From: Pseudomonas putida
GTDB taxonomy: Bacteria; Pseudomonadota; Gammaproteobacteria; Pseudomonadales; Pseudomonadaceae
Direction: 5' to 3'
DNA: 64,000 bases
NCBI GenBank assembly: GCA_041071465.1
Contig: CP163498.1
Coordinates: 2,074,001-2,138,000 of the forward strand
Shown: positions 1-8,652 of the stretch, one piece after another
How positions within the stretch are numbered: the stretch's first letter is position 1
Layout: each line of letters begins with the position of its first letter
Position numbers and translations under genes: made by a program
Notes under the pieces: model-generated
The model's database searches: none
Told to the model about the DNA's origin: nothing
The model's input: only the letters and a program-made list of their open reading frames with translations

Positions 1-326
1 GCCGGGGCAGCGCCGTCAGCCATTGCGTGCTGCTGTACCACCCACCGCTGTCGCAGATCGGTCGCGAGCGCTTGGGGATCATGCGCGAAACCAACGATGG
101 CTTCATCATCGCCGAAAAGGACCTTGAGCTGCGTGGTCCGGGCGAGATGCTGGGCACCCGCCAAACCGGCCTGCTTCAGTTCAAGGTCGCCGACCTGATG
201 CGCGACGCCGACCTGCTGCCGGCTGTGCGAGACGCCGCTCAAGCCCTGGTCGCGCGCTGGCCGGATCATGTCAGCCCGCTACTCGACCGCTGGCTGCGCC
301 ATGGCCAGCAATATGGCCAAGTGTGA
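1..326 (+). CDS. recG: ATP-dependent DNA helicase RecG, C-terminal end (partial)
   Basis: This is the last 107 or so codons of RecG, the helicase that remodels stalled forks and Holliday junctions. The reading frame is open from base 3, so the gene enters from the left edge of the window. Visible are the conserved C-terminal helicase segments: the ERL-IMRETNDGF run (about residues 23-36 of this fragment), then AEKDLELRGPGEMLGTRQTG, a near-diagnostic RecG block in helicase motif VI and the segment after it. The gene ends with TGA at 324-326. Assignment to RecG is secure even though most of the protein lies outside. Confidence 0.95.
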   Translation, partial: RGSAVSHCVLLYHPPLSQIGRERLGIMRETNDGFIIAEKDLELRGPGEMLGTRQTGLLQFKVADLMRDADLLPAVRDAAQALVARWPDHVSPLLDRWLRHGQQYGQV

Positions 327-404
327 CGCTAGTCCCAGAACGGATCCAGATTTGCTCGCAGGCTGGTTATACTTCGCGTTTAAAAGAAACAGTGGATACG
401 GACC

Positions 405-1807
405 ATGACTGAAGTTGCCCTGGACACCGCAACCCCACACGCCCCCTCTGTCATCAGGCTGCTGCTCGACAAACTCGGCGTGGCCTACCGCGAGGTGGTC
501 GAACACCCGCAGCTGCCTGCGGCTTCGCGGGTGCAGGCGGTGCTTCTCGACGACGAGGTCGGCGCCCTCATGGTGCTGTTCCCGCAGAGCCAACTGCTGG
601 ACCTCAACCGCCTGGCCGAGCTGACCGGGCGCAAGCTCACCGCTGTGTCGGTGCCGCGACTGAAGCAGATGCTCGACAAGCACCAGCTCAAGGCCTTGCC
701 GGGTATCCCGGCGCTGACCAGCTCGCCGTGCCAGTACGAAAAGAGCTTGCTCGACGCCGAGACCGTCTATATCCAGTCGGGCGAAGCCGGCCTGCTGCTG
801 GAAATCGAACGCGCGAACTTCAAGCGTATGCTGGCCAAAGCCAGCGCCAGCAACTTCGGTCAGGAAGTCGAGGCCATCAGCCCCAACCTCGACCGCCCCG
901 ATGACGACACCCGGGAAATCACCAATGCCGTCCAGGCCTTCACTGCCCGACGCATTCAGAAGCGCCTGGAAGAAACCATCGAAATCCCACCGCTGGCCGA
1001 CACCGCGCAAAAAATCATCAAGCTACGGGTAGACCCCAACGCCAGTATCGATGACATCACGGGCGTGGTCGAAACAGACCCGGCGCTGGCAGCGCAAGTG
1101 GTGAGCTGGGCCGCGTCGCCCTATTACGCCTCGCCGGGCAAGATCCGCTCGGTGGAAGACGCCATTGTCCGCGTGCTGGGCTTCGACTTGGTGATCAATC
1201 TGGCCCTTGGCCTGGCACTGGGCAAAACCTTGAGCCTGCCAAAAGACCACCCACAGCAGGCAACGCCCTATTGGCAGCAGTCGATCTACACCGCTGCAAT
1301 CATCGAAGGCCTGACCCGCGCCATGCCTCGGGCAGAGCGCCCGAAGCCGGGCTCACCTACCTGGCCGGGCTGCTGCACAACTTTGGCTACTTGCTGCTGG
1401 CGCATGTGTTCCCGCCGCACTTCTCGCTGATCTGCCGCCACCTGGAGGTCAACCCGCACCTGAACCACACCTACGTGGAGCAGCACCTGCTGGGCATCAG
1501 CCGCGAGCAGATCGGGGCCTGGCTGATGAAGCTGTGGGACATGCCCGAAGAGCTGTCGACCGCCCTGCGCTTCCAGCACGACCCGGCCTATGACGGCGAG
1601 TACTCGGCGTTCCCCAACCTGGTGTGCCTGGCCACTCGCCTGCTGCGCTCACGGGGGATCGGCACTGGGCCGCAGGAAGAGATCCCTGACGAGCTACTGG
1701 AGCGTTTGGGGATTACCCGGGACAAGGCCGAGGATGTGGTGAACAAGGTGCTCGAGGCCGAGAACCTGTTGCGAGAACTGGCTTCGCAGTTCCACGCACC
1801 GCATTGA
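405..1807 (+). CDS. YbaK/HDOD-domain signalling protein, frameshifted as sequenced
   Basis: Two overlapping frames (405-1430 and 1271-1807) join into one protein of about 467 residues if one base is restored near 1342, where CGCCCGAAGCC would become CGCCCGGAAGCC and read ERPEAGLTYLAGLLHNFG. Residues about 1-150 resemble the YbaK/aminoacyl-tRNA deacylase-like domain. Residues about 195-400 form an HDOD domain (IPPLADTAQKIIKL, then a degenerate HD-type helical core with LLHNFGYLL). HDOD proteins lack phosphodiesterase residues and usually act as regulatory scaffolds. The gene stands alone between recG and a terminator at 1815-1833. The frameshift falls in a conserved part and is probably a sequencing error; otherwise the protein is truncated in its HDOD domain. 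Confidence 0.85.
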
Positions 1808-1814
1808 GACTTCT

Positions 1815-1833
1815 GGGGCCGCATTGCGGCCCC
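1815..1833. terminator. Convergent hairpin terminator
   Basis: Perfect 8-bp stem GGGGCCGC with a 3-nt loop, between the convergent HDOD gene and the minus-strand SCP2-like gene. The T-tract is weak on both sides, so termination is inferred from position and stem strength. The same stem recurs at 5815-5833. Confidence 0.6.
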
Positions 1834-1840
1834 GGCAATT

Positions 1841-2215
1841 TCAGCCTTTCTTCTTGGGTTTCAGGTACTTCATCAGCCCCTGGAACCACATCACCAGCGC
1901 CGGATTGCCCTTGATCTGGATGTTCTTGTCCTGAATCCCCTGCATGAACGCCAACTGCTTGTTGCCCGCCTGCATCGTGGCAAAGCCATAGGCCGCGTCC
2001 TTGAAGGCAATGGCAAAGGCAGGCTGCGGATGGGCCCCGCCCTTGCTGCTGATGCGCTCGTTGTTGACGACGAAGTGCCTGGCAACCTTGCCATCCAGCG
2101 TCTGCATCTGGAACACCAGGTCCTTGCCCTTGAGCTGCTGCTGGAATGCCGGATTGTTACGGCTGGCCCTGGCCATCAGCAGCCCCATGGCCCAGAGAAG
2201 AAAGCGGAACTTCAT
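1841..2215 (-). CDS. SCP2 sterol-binding-like small protein
   Basis: The 124-residue product begins with a hydrophobic stretch (MKFRFLLWAMGLLMARASR) that could be a membrane anchor or signal. Residues about 30-120 have the SCP2-like order: a beta strand with LVFQMQTLDGK, a central GGAHPQPAFAIAFKD segment, then QDKNIQIKGNPALVMWFQGLMKYL, matching the usual small hydrophobic lipid-binding fold. The C-terminus is lysine-rich (KPKKKG). No partner gene is apparent; it is transcribed alone on the minus strand. Lipid binding is inferred from the fold only and no ligand can be named. Confidence 0.75.
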   Translation of the reverse strand: MKFRFLLWAMGLLMARASRNNPAFQQQLKGKDLVFQMQTLDGKVARHFVVNNERISSKGGAHPQPAFAIAFKDAAYGFATMQAGNKQLAFMQGIQDKNIQIKGNPALVMWFQGLMKYLKPKKKG

Positions 2216-2310
2216 CGACGCGCCTCGATTGAAAAGTGACTAAGTTGCGCAGTTTATCCTCTTAACGACCTGATTATGCAAGTTCGCAGCAGTTACTGCG
2301 TGTAAAGCAC

Positions 2311-2335
2311 AACGGGCGCCATGAAGGCGCCCGTT
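2311..2335 (-). terminator. Intrinsic terminator of the HU gene
   Basis: AACGGGCGCC and its exact complement separated by 5 nt, just downstream of the HU stop codon. On the minus strand it is followed by GTGCTTTAC, a moderate U-run. Confidence 0.75.
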
Positions 2336-2362
2336 CGGGATCAACGCGTCGTCAGCGCAAGC

Positions 2363-2668
2363 TTACTTTTTCTTGGCGGCCTTGCTAGGCGCGGCTGGGG
2401 GATTGACGCTGTCCTTGAGGTTCTTGCCTGGCTTGAAGGCCACGGTGTTGCTGGCCTTGATCTTGACCGGCTCGCCGGTTTGAGGGTTCTTGCCGGTACG
2501 TGCACCGCGATGGCGTTTTTCGAAGGTGCCGAAACCGACCAGGGTCACGGTGTCCTTGTCCAGGGCACCGGTGATGCTGTCGAGAATCGCGTTCAAAACC
2601 TGATTGGCCTTTTCCTTGGTCAGATCGGCCTTTTCGGCGATGACGGCGGCGAGTTCTGGTTTGCGCAT
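2363..2668 (-). CDS. hupN: HU-family nucleoid protein (HupN type)
   Basis: A 101-residue HU/IHF-family protein that bends and compacts DNA as a dimer. The family core is complete: MRKPELAAVIAEKADLTKEKANQVLNA-type N-terminal helices, VGFGTFEKRHRGARTGKNPQTGEPVKI arm with the conserved RTGKNPQTG tip (about residues 56-66), and a PGKNLKDSVN C-terminal core. Beyond about residue 90 it carries a short Pro/Ala/Lys tail (PPAAPSKAAKKK) not present in the classical 90-residue HU, which should add charge-based DNA contact. The name follows the P. putida HU paralogue that sits beside the rubredoxin reductase, as recalled. It is monocistronic with its own terminator. Confidence 0.85.
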   Translation of the reverse strand: MRKPELAAVIAEKADLTKEKANQVLNAILDSITGALDKDTVTLVGFGTFEKRHRGARTGKNPQTGEPVKIKASNTVAFKPGKNLKDSVNPPAAPSKAAKKK

Positions 2669-2855
2669 AGTGAAGCCTCTTTGACGGAATTCTTGTTGTT
2701 ATGCCGTGCTGCCTTTAGGAGCAGCGCTCAAGGCACCGCAGGCTCTAATCTGCGGCAGACGGGAGTGAGAATGGCACGTGCTCAGAGGCCGCGCCAGTAT
2801 CAGGCCGGCCATTGTGCGGGCAACAACAGGATAAATCCGACAGAACGCCCTCTAT

Positions 2856-4003
2856 TTACGCCATTACCGGTGGCAACTGGCGATTCAGTGACAGCTTGTC
2901 CATCACGGCTGCCCCGGTCAGGGCATAGCCCAACAATTTGCCGTCAGCGCCATGGCAGAGCACTTTGAGGTCACTGCCCTGCCCCTCCACCTGCCAAGTC
3001 CCTTCGTTGCCCAGAGGCGGTGGCGAAACCACCAGCGGGCAGGCCGGGGTTTTCACGGTGATCGGCATCGGCCCGTAGGCAACCGCGGTCGGCTTGCCTG
3101 CCAGGGTTTGGGCCAGTGCCCGCGCACAACTCATCAGCGGCATCACATAGAGCAGGTTGATGCCATCCACTTCGGCACAGTCACCCAGGGCAAAGATGTT
3201 GGCGTGGGACGTGCGCAACTCGCGGTCTACGCTGACACCACGATTGGTCCGCAAGCCGGCTGCGGCGGCCAGGTCGGTACGCGGGCGCAGGCCGATGGCC
3301 GATACCACCAGGTCGCACGCGATCACGCTGCCATCCGACAGGTGCGCCTCCAGGCCTTGAGCTACCTGTTGCAGGCGGGTCAGCACCGGCCCCAGGTGGA
3401 AGCTTACGCCCAGGCCCTGCAGCCCAGCCTGCACCGCCGCTGCGGCAGCCGGGTGCAGCAGCGTCGGCATGACTTGTTCGCATGGCGCCACTACATCGAC
3501 CTTGAAGCCGCCCAGGCTCATGTCGTTGGCGAATTCGCAGCCGATCAGGCCGGCACCGAGAATCAGCACACGCTGCTTGCCGACGGCGGCGGCACGGAAG
3601 CGCGCGTAGTCTTCCAGGTCGTTGATCGGGAACACCAGGTGGCTGCCATCACCCTCGATCGGCACCTGCACGGTCTGTGCGCCCAGGCCAGCACCAGGTC
3701 GCGGTATTCCACGGCCTCTTCGCCGATCCACAGCCGCTTGTGGCCCGGGTCGATGCCGCTGATGCGGGTGTGGGTGCGGATTTCGGCGTTCAGCTGTGCG
3801 GCCATGACGCCCGGCTCGGCCATGCACAGGCCGTCGGCGTCCTTCTGCTTGGCAAAGCCCATGGACAGCATGGGCTTGGAGTACGAACGACCGTCGTCGG
3901 CGGTGATCAGCAGCAGCGGCGTCTGCGCATCGAGCTTGCGAAATTCACGGGCCAGGTTGTAGCCCGCAAGGCCGGTACCAATGATTACCACAGGGGACGT
4001 CAT
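2856..4003 (-). CDS. Rubredoxin-NAD(+) reductase, frameshifted as sequenced
   Basis: FAD-dependent pyridine nucleotide-disulfide-type reductase that passes electrons from NAD(P)H to rubredoxin. Two frames (N-terminal 3563-4003, C-terminal 2856-3827) merge into about 382 residues if one G is restored near 3688, giving [15 protein letters not shown]. Visible are the N-terminal FAD motif [17 protein letters not shown] (residues 5-21), the NAD-binding [15 protein letters not shown] (about 150-165) and the C-terminal FAD motif [12 protein letters not shown] (about 270). The rubredoxin gene begins 16 bp upstream on the same strand, so the pair forms an operon. The interruption lies at a GGG run and resembles the other single-base losses in this window. 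Confidence 0.88.
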
Positions 4004-4019
4004 GTCGTGCTTTCCTCGA

Positions 4020-4187
4020 TTAGCCGATGGAGATCATTTCAAAATCGCTTTTGCCGACGCCGCAGTCGGGGCACAGCCAGTCTTCAGGCACATCTTCCCA
4101 ACGGGTGCCAGGGGCGATACCGTCGTCGGGCCAGCCTTCGGCTTCGTCGTAGATCAGGCCACAGACAATACATTGCCACTTTTTCAT
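4020..4187 (-). CDS. Rubredoxin
   Basis: A 55-residue iron-sulfur electron carrier. The two Cys pairs that hold the single iron are intact: CIVCG at residues 6-10 and CPDCG at 39-43, with the typical acidic, aromatic body between them ([25 protein letters not shown]). Length matches bacterial rubredoxins exactly. It starts at ATG 4187 and ends 16 bp before the reductase gene, so both are probably co-transcribed. In pseudomonads this pair can serve alkane hydroxylases or oxidative stress defence; no hydroxylase gene is in this window, so a general redox role is as likely. Confidence 0.95.
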   Translation of the reverse strand: MKKWQCIVCGLIYDEAEGWPDDGIAPGTRWEDVPEDWLCPDCGVGKSDFEMISIG

Positions 4188-4359
4188 GGGGGTGGATTTC
4201 CTCGGTTCAGGCTTGGTTTCGTGTTGCTGCTGAGGGCCCTCTCGCAGGTGCCGACGCGCAATTCATGGGGGCTTTTTATCGGCCCTGCCCGCAGTATGCA
4301 AGCACTCGGGGCAATCATGCTAAGCTCGCCGCCTCTCTGGTTGTAACAAGCAGACCGAC

Positions 4360-4917
4360 GTGTCGTACGAATCCCCGCTAGCAGCCGCTGTCGCGTGGCT
4401 GCCGTATTCACAGCTGGCGACCGACATCGACCAGCCTACTCTTGACTGGCTGTTCGACGAGGGCTCGCTGACTCGCCGCCTGACCCGCCTGTCCTTCGAT
4501 CACTTCTCCGTCACCCCGCTGTTCGAGGGCTGGCAGCCGCTGCGCGATGACGAATGCCAGGCGCTGGGTATCGCCGCCGGCGCCGAAGGCTGGGTGCGCG
4601 AGGTGTACTTGCGCGGCCATGGCCAACCTTGGGTGTTCGCCCGCAGCGTGGCCAGTCGCAGCGCCCTGGAGCGTGGTGGCCTGGACCTGGAAACCCTGGG
4701 CAGCCGCTCGCTGGGCGAGTTGCTGTTCTGCGACCAGGCATTCATCCGCCACCCGCTCGAAGTGTGCAGTTATCCACAGGCCTGGCTGCCGCCCGAAGCC
4801 GCCCATGCGGCGCTTTGGGGCCGCCGCTCGCGCTTCGAGCGTGACGGCCTGGACCTGCTGGTGGCAGAAGTGTTCCTGCCGGCATTGTGGCAAGCGGCCA
4901 AGGAGGAAAACCGCTGA
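4360..4917 (+). CDS. ubiC: Chorismate pyruvate-lyase
   Basis: Converts chorismate to 4-hydroxybenzoate and pyruvate, the first committed step of ubiquinone synthesis, in the cytoplasm. The 185-residue product has the UbiC landmarks: WL..GSLTRRL near residues 30-40, [19 protein letters not shown] (about 79-97) and the late ELLF segment (about 121). A GTG start at 4360 is used. Its stop overlaps the ubiA start (TGATG at 4915-4919), which implies translational coupling. A perfect DnaA-box nonamer, TTATCCACA, lies inside the gene at 4771-4779. Confidence 0.95.
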   Translation: MSYESPLAAAVAWLPYSQLATDIDQPTLDWLFDEGSLTRRLTRLSFDHFSVTPLFEGWQPLRDDECQALGIAAGAEGWVREVYLRGHGQPWVFARSVASRSALERGGLDLETLGSRSLGELLFCDQAFIRHPLEVCSYPQAWLPPEAAHAALWGRRSRFERDGLDLLVAEVFLPALWQAAKEENR

Positions 4918-5807
4918 TGTACCTGCAACTGCTCAAGTCGCTCAACCGCCTGCACCCGCGGGCCTGGGACTTTGTCCAGCTCAGCCGCATGGACCGCCCG
5001 ATCGGCATCTACCTGCTGCTATGGCCGACGCTGTCGGCAGTGTGGATTGCCGGCAACGGTTCACCGACCTTGGCCAATGTGCTGATCTTCGGCCTTGGCG
5101 TGGTGCTGATGCGCGCGGCCGGCTGCTGCATCAACGACTTCGCTGACCGCAAGGTGGATGGCCACGTCAAGCGCACCGCCGACCGCCCCCTGGCCAGTGG
5201 CCGCGTGCGGCCACGCGAGGCGCTGGCACTGTTTGCGATGCTGGTCGGGGTGAGTTTCCTGCTGGTGCTGTGCACCAACAGCCGCACGGTCTGGCTGTCG
5301 TTCGGCGCGGTGGCGTTGGCGTTCTGCTACCCGTTCATGAAGCGCTACACCTACTACCCACAGGTGGTGCTGGGGGCGGCGTACTCCTGGGGTATTCCCA
5401 TGGCTTTCACCGCCGCAGGTGGCGAATTGCCGGCCAGCGCCTGGCTGCTGTACATCGCCAACCTGTTATGGACGGTGGGTTACGACACCTACTACGCCAT
5501 GGTCGACCGCGATGACGACCTGAAGATTGGCGTGAAGTCCACAGCGATTCTGTTCGGTGACGCGGACCGCAACATCATCCTGACCTTGCAGTTGCTGTCG
5601 CTGGGGTGCTTGTTGTTGGCGGGTAGCCGCTTTGACCTGGGGGGCTGGTTCCACCTGGGGCTGCTGGGCGCTGCGGCGTGCTTTGCCTGGGAATACTGGT
5701 CGACACGCAAGCTGGACCGGGAGTCGTGCTTTAAGGCGTTTCTGCACAATCACTGGGCGGGGTTGCTGGTGTTCATTGGGGTAGTGCTGGATTACGCGTT
5801 TCGCTGA
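4917..5807 (+). CDS. ubiA: 4-hydroxybenzoate octaprenyltransferase
   Basis: Integral inner-membrane prenyltransferase that attaches the polyprenyl tail to 4-hydroxybenzoate. The 296-residue length is typical. The first aspartate-rich motif, [10 protein letters not shown], begins at about residue 73 and is followed by [13 protein letters not shown]; the second, [13 protein letters not shown], is at about residues 190-202. Several hydrophobic helices separate them. The ATG at 4917 shares bases with the ubiC stop and matches the family N-terminus ([17 protein letters not shown]). A hairpin terminator follows at 5815. Confidence 0.96.
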   Translation: MYLQLLKSLNRLHPRAWDFVQLSRMDRPIGIYLLLWPTLSAVWIAGNGSPTLANVLIFGLGVVLMRAAGCCINDFADRKVDGHVKRTADRPLASGRVRPREALALFAMLVGVSFLLVLCTNSRTVWLSFGAVALAFCYPFMKRYTYYPQVVLGAAYSWGIPMAFTAAGGELPASAWLLYIANLLWTVGYDTYYAMVDRDDDLKIGVKSTAILFGDADRNIILTLQLLSLGCLLLAGSRFDLGGWFHLGLLGAAACFAWEYWSTRKLDRESCFKAFLHNHWAGLLVFIGVVLDYAFR

Positions 5808-5814
5808 ATAGGTT

Positions 5815-5833
5815 GGGGCCGCTGTGCGGCCCC
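5815..5833. terminator. Convergent hairpin terminator
   Basis: Perfect 8-bp GGGGCCGC stem with a TGT loop between convergent ubiA and the small secreted protein gene. Identical stem to 1815-1833. Confidence 0.6.
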
Positions 5834-5840
5834 GGCAGTT

Positions 5841-6221
5841 TCAAGGCTTGGCGACGTGCCACACGTCTTTGACGCCATCACCCGTCATGTCCCCAGCCTT
5901 CTTGTCCTTGACGAAGGTATACAGCGGCTTGCCGTCATAGGCCCATTGCATCGAGCCGTCATCACGCTTTATCTGCGTCCACTTGCCCTCGGCTTTTTCG
6001 CCATCCATCACTTTCAGCGGCGGCCAGTTGGTGGCGCAATCGCCATTGCACATCGACTTTCCACCGGCATCCTTGTCGAAGGTGTAAAGGGTCATGCCGG
6101 CATGATCGACCCACATGCCGTCCTTCTCCATGGCATGGTGGGCGGACGCCACCCCCGGAAGCGCCAGCGCAGCGAAAAGGGCCATCCAGCTCAGCGTTTG
6201 TCGTGTCATTGGATTCACCAT
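5841..6221 (-). CDS. Secreted YxFxxD-repeat protein (COG4315 / lipoprotein_15 type)
   Basis: The product of about 126 residues starts with an export signal (MTRQTLSWMALFAALALPGVASA, cleavage likely after ASA). The mature part contains two copies of the small repeat typical of this family: LYTFDKDAGGKSMCNGDCATNWPPL and, about 45 residues later, LYTFVKDKKAGDMTGDG. Two cysteines (MCNGDC) may pair or bind metal. The start at 6221 (MVNPMTRQ) or 6209 (MTRQ) cannot be decided; neither has a strong ribosome binding site. It diverges from phoB and shares its promoter region. Periplasmic location is inferred; the biochemical role of the family is unknown. Confidence 0.85.
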   Translation of the reverse strand: MVNPMTRQTLSWMALFAALALPGVASAHHAMEKDGMWVDHAGMTLYTFDKDAGGKSMCNGDCATNWPPLKVMDGEKAEGKWTQIKRDDGSMQWAYDGKPLYTFVKDKKAGDMTGDGVKDVWHVAKP

Positions 6222-6310
6222 TGTTTCGGGGGAATTGAGTTCGGGTTGCCGCGATTGCGGCCCTTTCAAGCCTAGTTCAGTCATGGAATGTCGCCAGAAC
6301 GGCCAACACC

Positions 6311-6328
6311 CTGTCACACAGCTGCAAT
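6311..6328 (+). promoter_or_regulatory. Pho-box-like site upstream of phoB
   Basis: CTGTCAC, four bases, then CTGCAAT: two half-sites 11 bp apart that fit the PhoB consensus CTGTCAT-N4-CTGTNAT with few changes. A TATCTAAT -10-like element follows at about 6336, the spacing expected when PhoB replaces a -35. It implies autoregulation of phoB; not tested. Confidence 0.6.
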
Positions 6329-6381
6329 AATTCCGTTATCTAATGCGGGCCAAGACACCGAATCCAGGAGAGGTTTTGAGC

Positions 6382-7071
6382 ATGGTTGGCAGGAACATTC
6401 TGATCGTCGACGACGAAGCGCCCATTCGCGAGATGATCGCCGTTGCCCTGGAAATGGCCGGCTATGACTGCCTGGAAGCGGAAAACTCCCAACAGGCCCA
6501 CGCGATCATCGTCGACCGCAAGCCGGACCTGATCCTGCTCGACTGGATGCTGCCGGGCACCTCCGGCATCGAGCTGGCCCGCCGCCTGAAGCGCGATGAG
6601 CTGACGGGCGACATCCCGATCATCATGCTCACCGCCAAGGGCGAAGAGGACAACAAGATCCAGGGCCTGGAAGTGGGTGCCGACGACTACATCACCAAGC
6701 CGTTCTCGCCGCGTGAGCTGGTTGCACGACTGAAAGCCGTGCTGCGCCGTACCGGCCCGAGCGACAGCGAAGCACCGATCGAAGTCGGCGGCCTGCTGCT
6801 CGACCCGATCAGCCACCGCGTGACCATCGACGGCAAGCCGGCCGAGATGGGCCCGACCGAATACCGCCTGCTGCAATTCTTCATGACCCACCAGGAGCGC
6901 GCCTACACCCGTGGCCAACTGCTGGACCAGGTGTGGGGCGGCAACGTCTACGTCGAGGAGCGCACCGTTGACGTGCACATCCGTCGCCTGCGCAAGGCGC
7001 TGGGTGAAGCCTACGAAAATCTGGTACAAACCGTCCGTGGCACTGGCTACCGCTTCTCGACCAAGAGCTGA
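6382..7071 (+). CDS. phoB: Phosphate regulon response regulator PhoB
   Basis: OmpR-family transcription factor that activates phosphate-starvation genes when phosphorylated by PhoR. The receiver domain (1-120) has the acidic pair D10/D11, phosphoacceptor D54 in LLDWMLPG, and T/K switch residues in [10 protein letters not shown]; the DNA-binding winged helix (about 130-229) ends [24 protein letters not shown]. The ATG at 6382, with GGAG upstream, gives the standard 229 residues; an earlier in-frame ATG at 6343 would add a non-family extension. phoR follows 48 bp later. A Pho-box-like site lies at 6311. Confidence 0.97.
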   Translation: MVGRNILIVDDEAPIREMIAVALEMAGYDCLEAENSQQAHAIIVDRKPDLILLDWMLPGTSGIELARRLKRDELTGDIPIIMLTAKGEEDNKIQGLEVGADDYITKPFSPRELVARLKAVLRRTGPSDSEAPIEVGGLLLDPISHRVTIDGKPAEMGPTEYRLLQFFMTHQERAYTRGQLLDQVWGGNVYVEERTVDVHIRRLRKALGEAYENLVQTVRGTGYRFSTKS

Positions 7072-7119
7072 TCGAGTTCAAAAGCGCCAAGCTGCACGTC
7101 GTTGTACAAGGACCGTCAA

Positions 7120-8427
7120 TTGAACCAGAACTGGCATGCAACCCTGATTCGCCATCTGCTGTTGCTGATTACCGTCTGCCTGATCGGCGGGCTGGTCAGC
7201 GGCTACTATGGCTGGAGCCTGGCCATTGGCCTGGCGCTCTACCTGGGCTGGACCCTCAAGCAACTGCTGCGCCTGCATGACTGGCTGCGCAATCACCAGC
7301 CCGACGAAGCACCGCCCGATGGTTACGGCCTGTGGGGCGAGGTGTTCGACAGCATCTACCACCTGCAACGCCGCGACCAACGTGTTCGGGGCCGCCTACA
7401 GGCCGTGATCGACCGGGTGCAGGAGTCCACCGCCGCGCTACGTGACGCAGTGATCATGCTCGACAGCGACGGTAACCTGGAATGGTGGAACCGCGCTGCC
7501 GAGACCCTGCTGGGCTTCAAGACCCCGCAGGACGGCGGCCAGCAAGTGACCAACCTGGTACGCCACCCGCGCTTCAAGGAATACTTCGAGGCAGAAAACT
7601 ACCTCGAGCCGCTGGAAATCCCTTCGCCAATCAATGACCGCATGCGTGTGCAGTTGCACATCACCCGTTACGGCAACAACGAACACCTGATGCTGGTGCG
7701 CGATGTCACCCGCATTCACCAGCTGGAACAGATGCGCAAGGACTTCGTCGCCAACGTGTCGCACGAGCTGCGCACGCCGCTGACGGTGATCACCGGCTAC
7801 CTGGAAACCCTGCTGGACAACGTCGAAGACGTGAACCCACGCTGGAGCCGCGCACTGCAGCAGATGAGCCAGCAAGGTTCGCGCATGCAGACCCTGCTCA
7901 ACGACCTGTTGCTGCTGGCCAAGCTGGAAGCCACCGATTACCCCTCGGACAACCAGCCGGTGGCGGTCGATGCCCTGCTCACTGCCATCAAGGGCGACGC
8001 CCAGGCCCTGTCCGGGCCGCGCAACCAGCGCATCAGCCTGGAAGCTGCGCCTGGTTTGAAGCTCAAGGGCAGCGAGTCGGAGCTGCGCAGCGCCTTTTCC
8101 AACCTGGTATTCAACGCGGTCAAATACACTCAGGACGAAGGCAACATCCGCATCCGCTGGTGGGCCGATGCCCAGGGTGCGCATCTGTCGGTGCAGGATT
8201 CGGGGGTGGGCATCGATGCCAAGCACCTGCCACGCCTGACCGAGCGTTTCTACCGTGTAGATTCCAGCCGTGCGTCGAACACCGGCGGTACCGGGCTGGG
8301 GCTGGCAATCGTCAAGCATGTGCTGATGCGCCACCGCGGCAAGTTGGAAATCAGCAGCGTGCCGGGGCATGGCAGCACCTTTACCTGTCACTTTGCGCCG
8401 GCACAATTGGCCAACGGCAAGGCTTGA
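7120..8427 (+). CDS. phoR: Phosphate regulon sensor histidine kinase PhoR
   Basis: Membrane sensor kinase partner of PhoB. Two short N-terminal hydrophobic segments (about residues 8-45) anchor it, followed by a PAS domain (about 95-190) and the kinase core. The H-box VSHELRTPLTVITGYLETL places the phospho-histidine near residue 215; the N box (FSNLVFNAVKYT), G1 (VQDSGVGI) and G2 (GGTGLGLAIVKHV) are intact. The chosen start is TTG 7120 because AAGGA sits 8 nt upstream; an in-frame TTG at 7102 is the alternative. It has no large periplasmic sensor, consistent with sensing through the Pst transporter and PhoU. Confidence 0.95.
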   Translation: MNQNWHATLIRHLLLLITVCLIGGLVSGYYGWSLAIGLALYLGWTLKQLLRLHDWLRNHQPDEAPPDGYGLWGEVFDSIYHLQRRDQRVRGRLQAVIDRVQESTAALRDAVIMLDSDGNLEWWNRAAETLLGFKTPQDGGQQVTNLVRHPRFKEYFEAENYLEPLEIPSPINDRMRVQLHITRYGNNEHLMLVRDVTRIHQLEQMRKDFVANVSHELRTPLTVITGYLETLLDNVEDVNPRWSRALQQMSQQGSRMQTLLNDLLLLAKLEATDYPSDNQPVAVDALLTAIKGDAQALSGPRNQRISLEAAPGLKLKGSESELRSAFSNLVFNAVKYTQDEGNIRIRWWADAQGAHLSVQDSGVGIDAKHLPRLTERFYRVDSSRASNTGGTGLGLAIVKHVLMRHRGKLEISSVPGHGSTFTCHFAPAQLANGKA

Positions 8428-8436
8428 GGGCCTCGG

Positions 8437-8453
8437 GGGCTGCTTTGCAGCCC
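8437..8453 (+). terminator. Hairpin downstream of phoR
   Basis: GGGCTGC, TTT loop, GCAGCCC. It overlaps the first arm of the following REP element. A near-identical hairpin ends the CorC-like gene at 10000-10018. Confidence 0.55.
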
Positions 8454-8523
8454 ATCGCGACACAAGGCCGCTCCTACACGGGATCGCGGTCTCCTGTAGG
8501 AGCGGCCTTGTGTCGCGATGGGC
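8450..8523. repeat. Inverted pair of REP elements
   Basis: A 29-bp sequence at 8450-8478 (GCCCATCGCGACACAAGGCC, then GCTCCTACA) returns as an exact reverse complement at 8495-8523, with a 16-nt centre. GTAGGAGCGGCCTTGTGTCGCGA is the typical P. putida repetitive extragenic palindrome. It fills the gap between phoR and the CorC-like gene. Confidence 0.9.
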
Positions 8524-8652
8524 GCAAAGCGCCCCCAAAGAATCCATCGCCCTTTGCTTTTGCGGCCCCAGCCGCTACATTGGATCCCCTGTGCCAGCAA
8601 AAGCTGGCACTTTTTTTCTCTATCTCAAAGACGGACCCGTAAAAACTCCATC

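Noticed and set aside
279..1010. 243-residue minus-strand open frame opposite the HDOD gene
   Set aside because: Gln/Val/His-rich shadow of a high-GC gene; no family features, and the plus-strand protein is clearly conserved.
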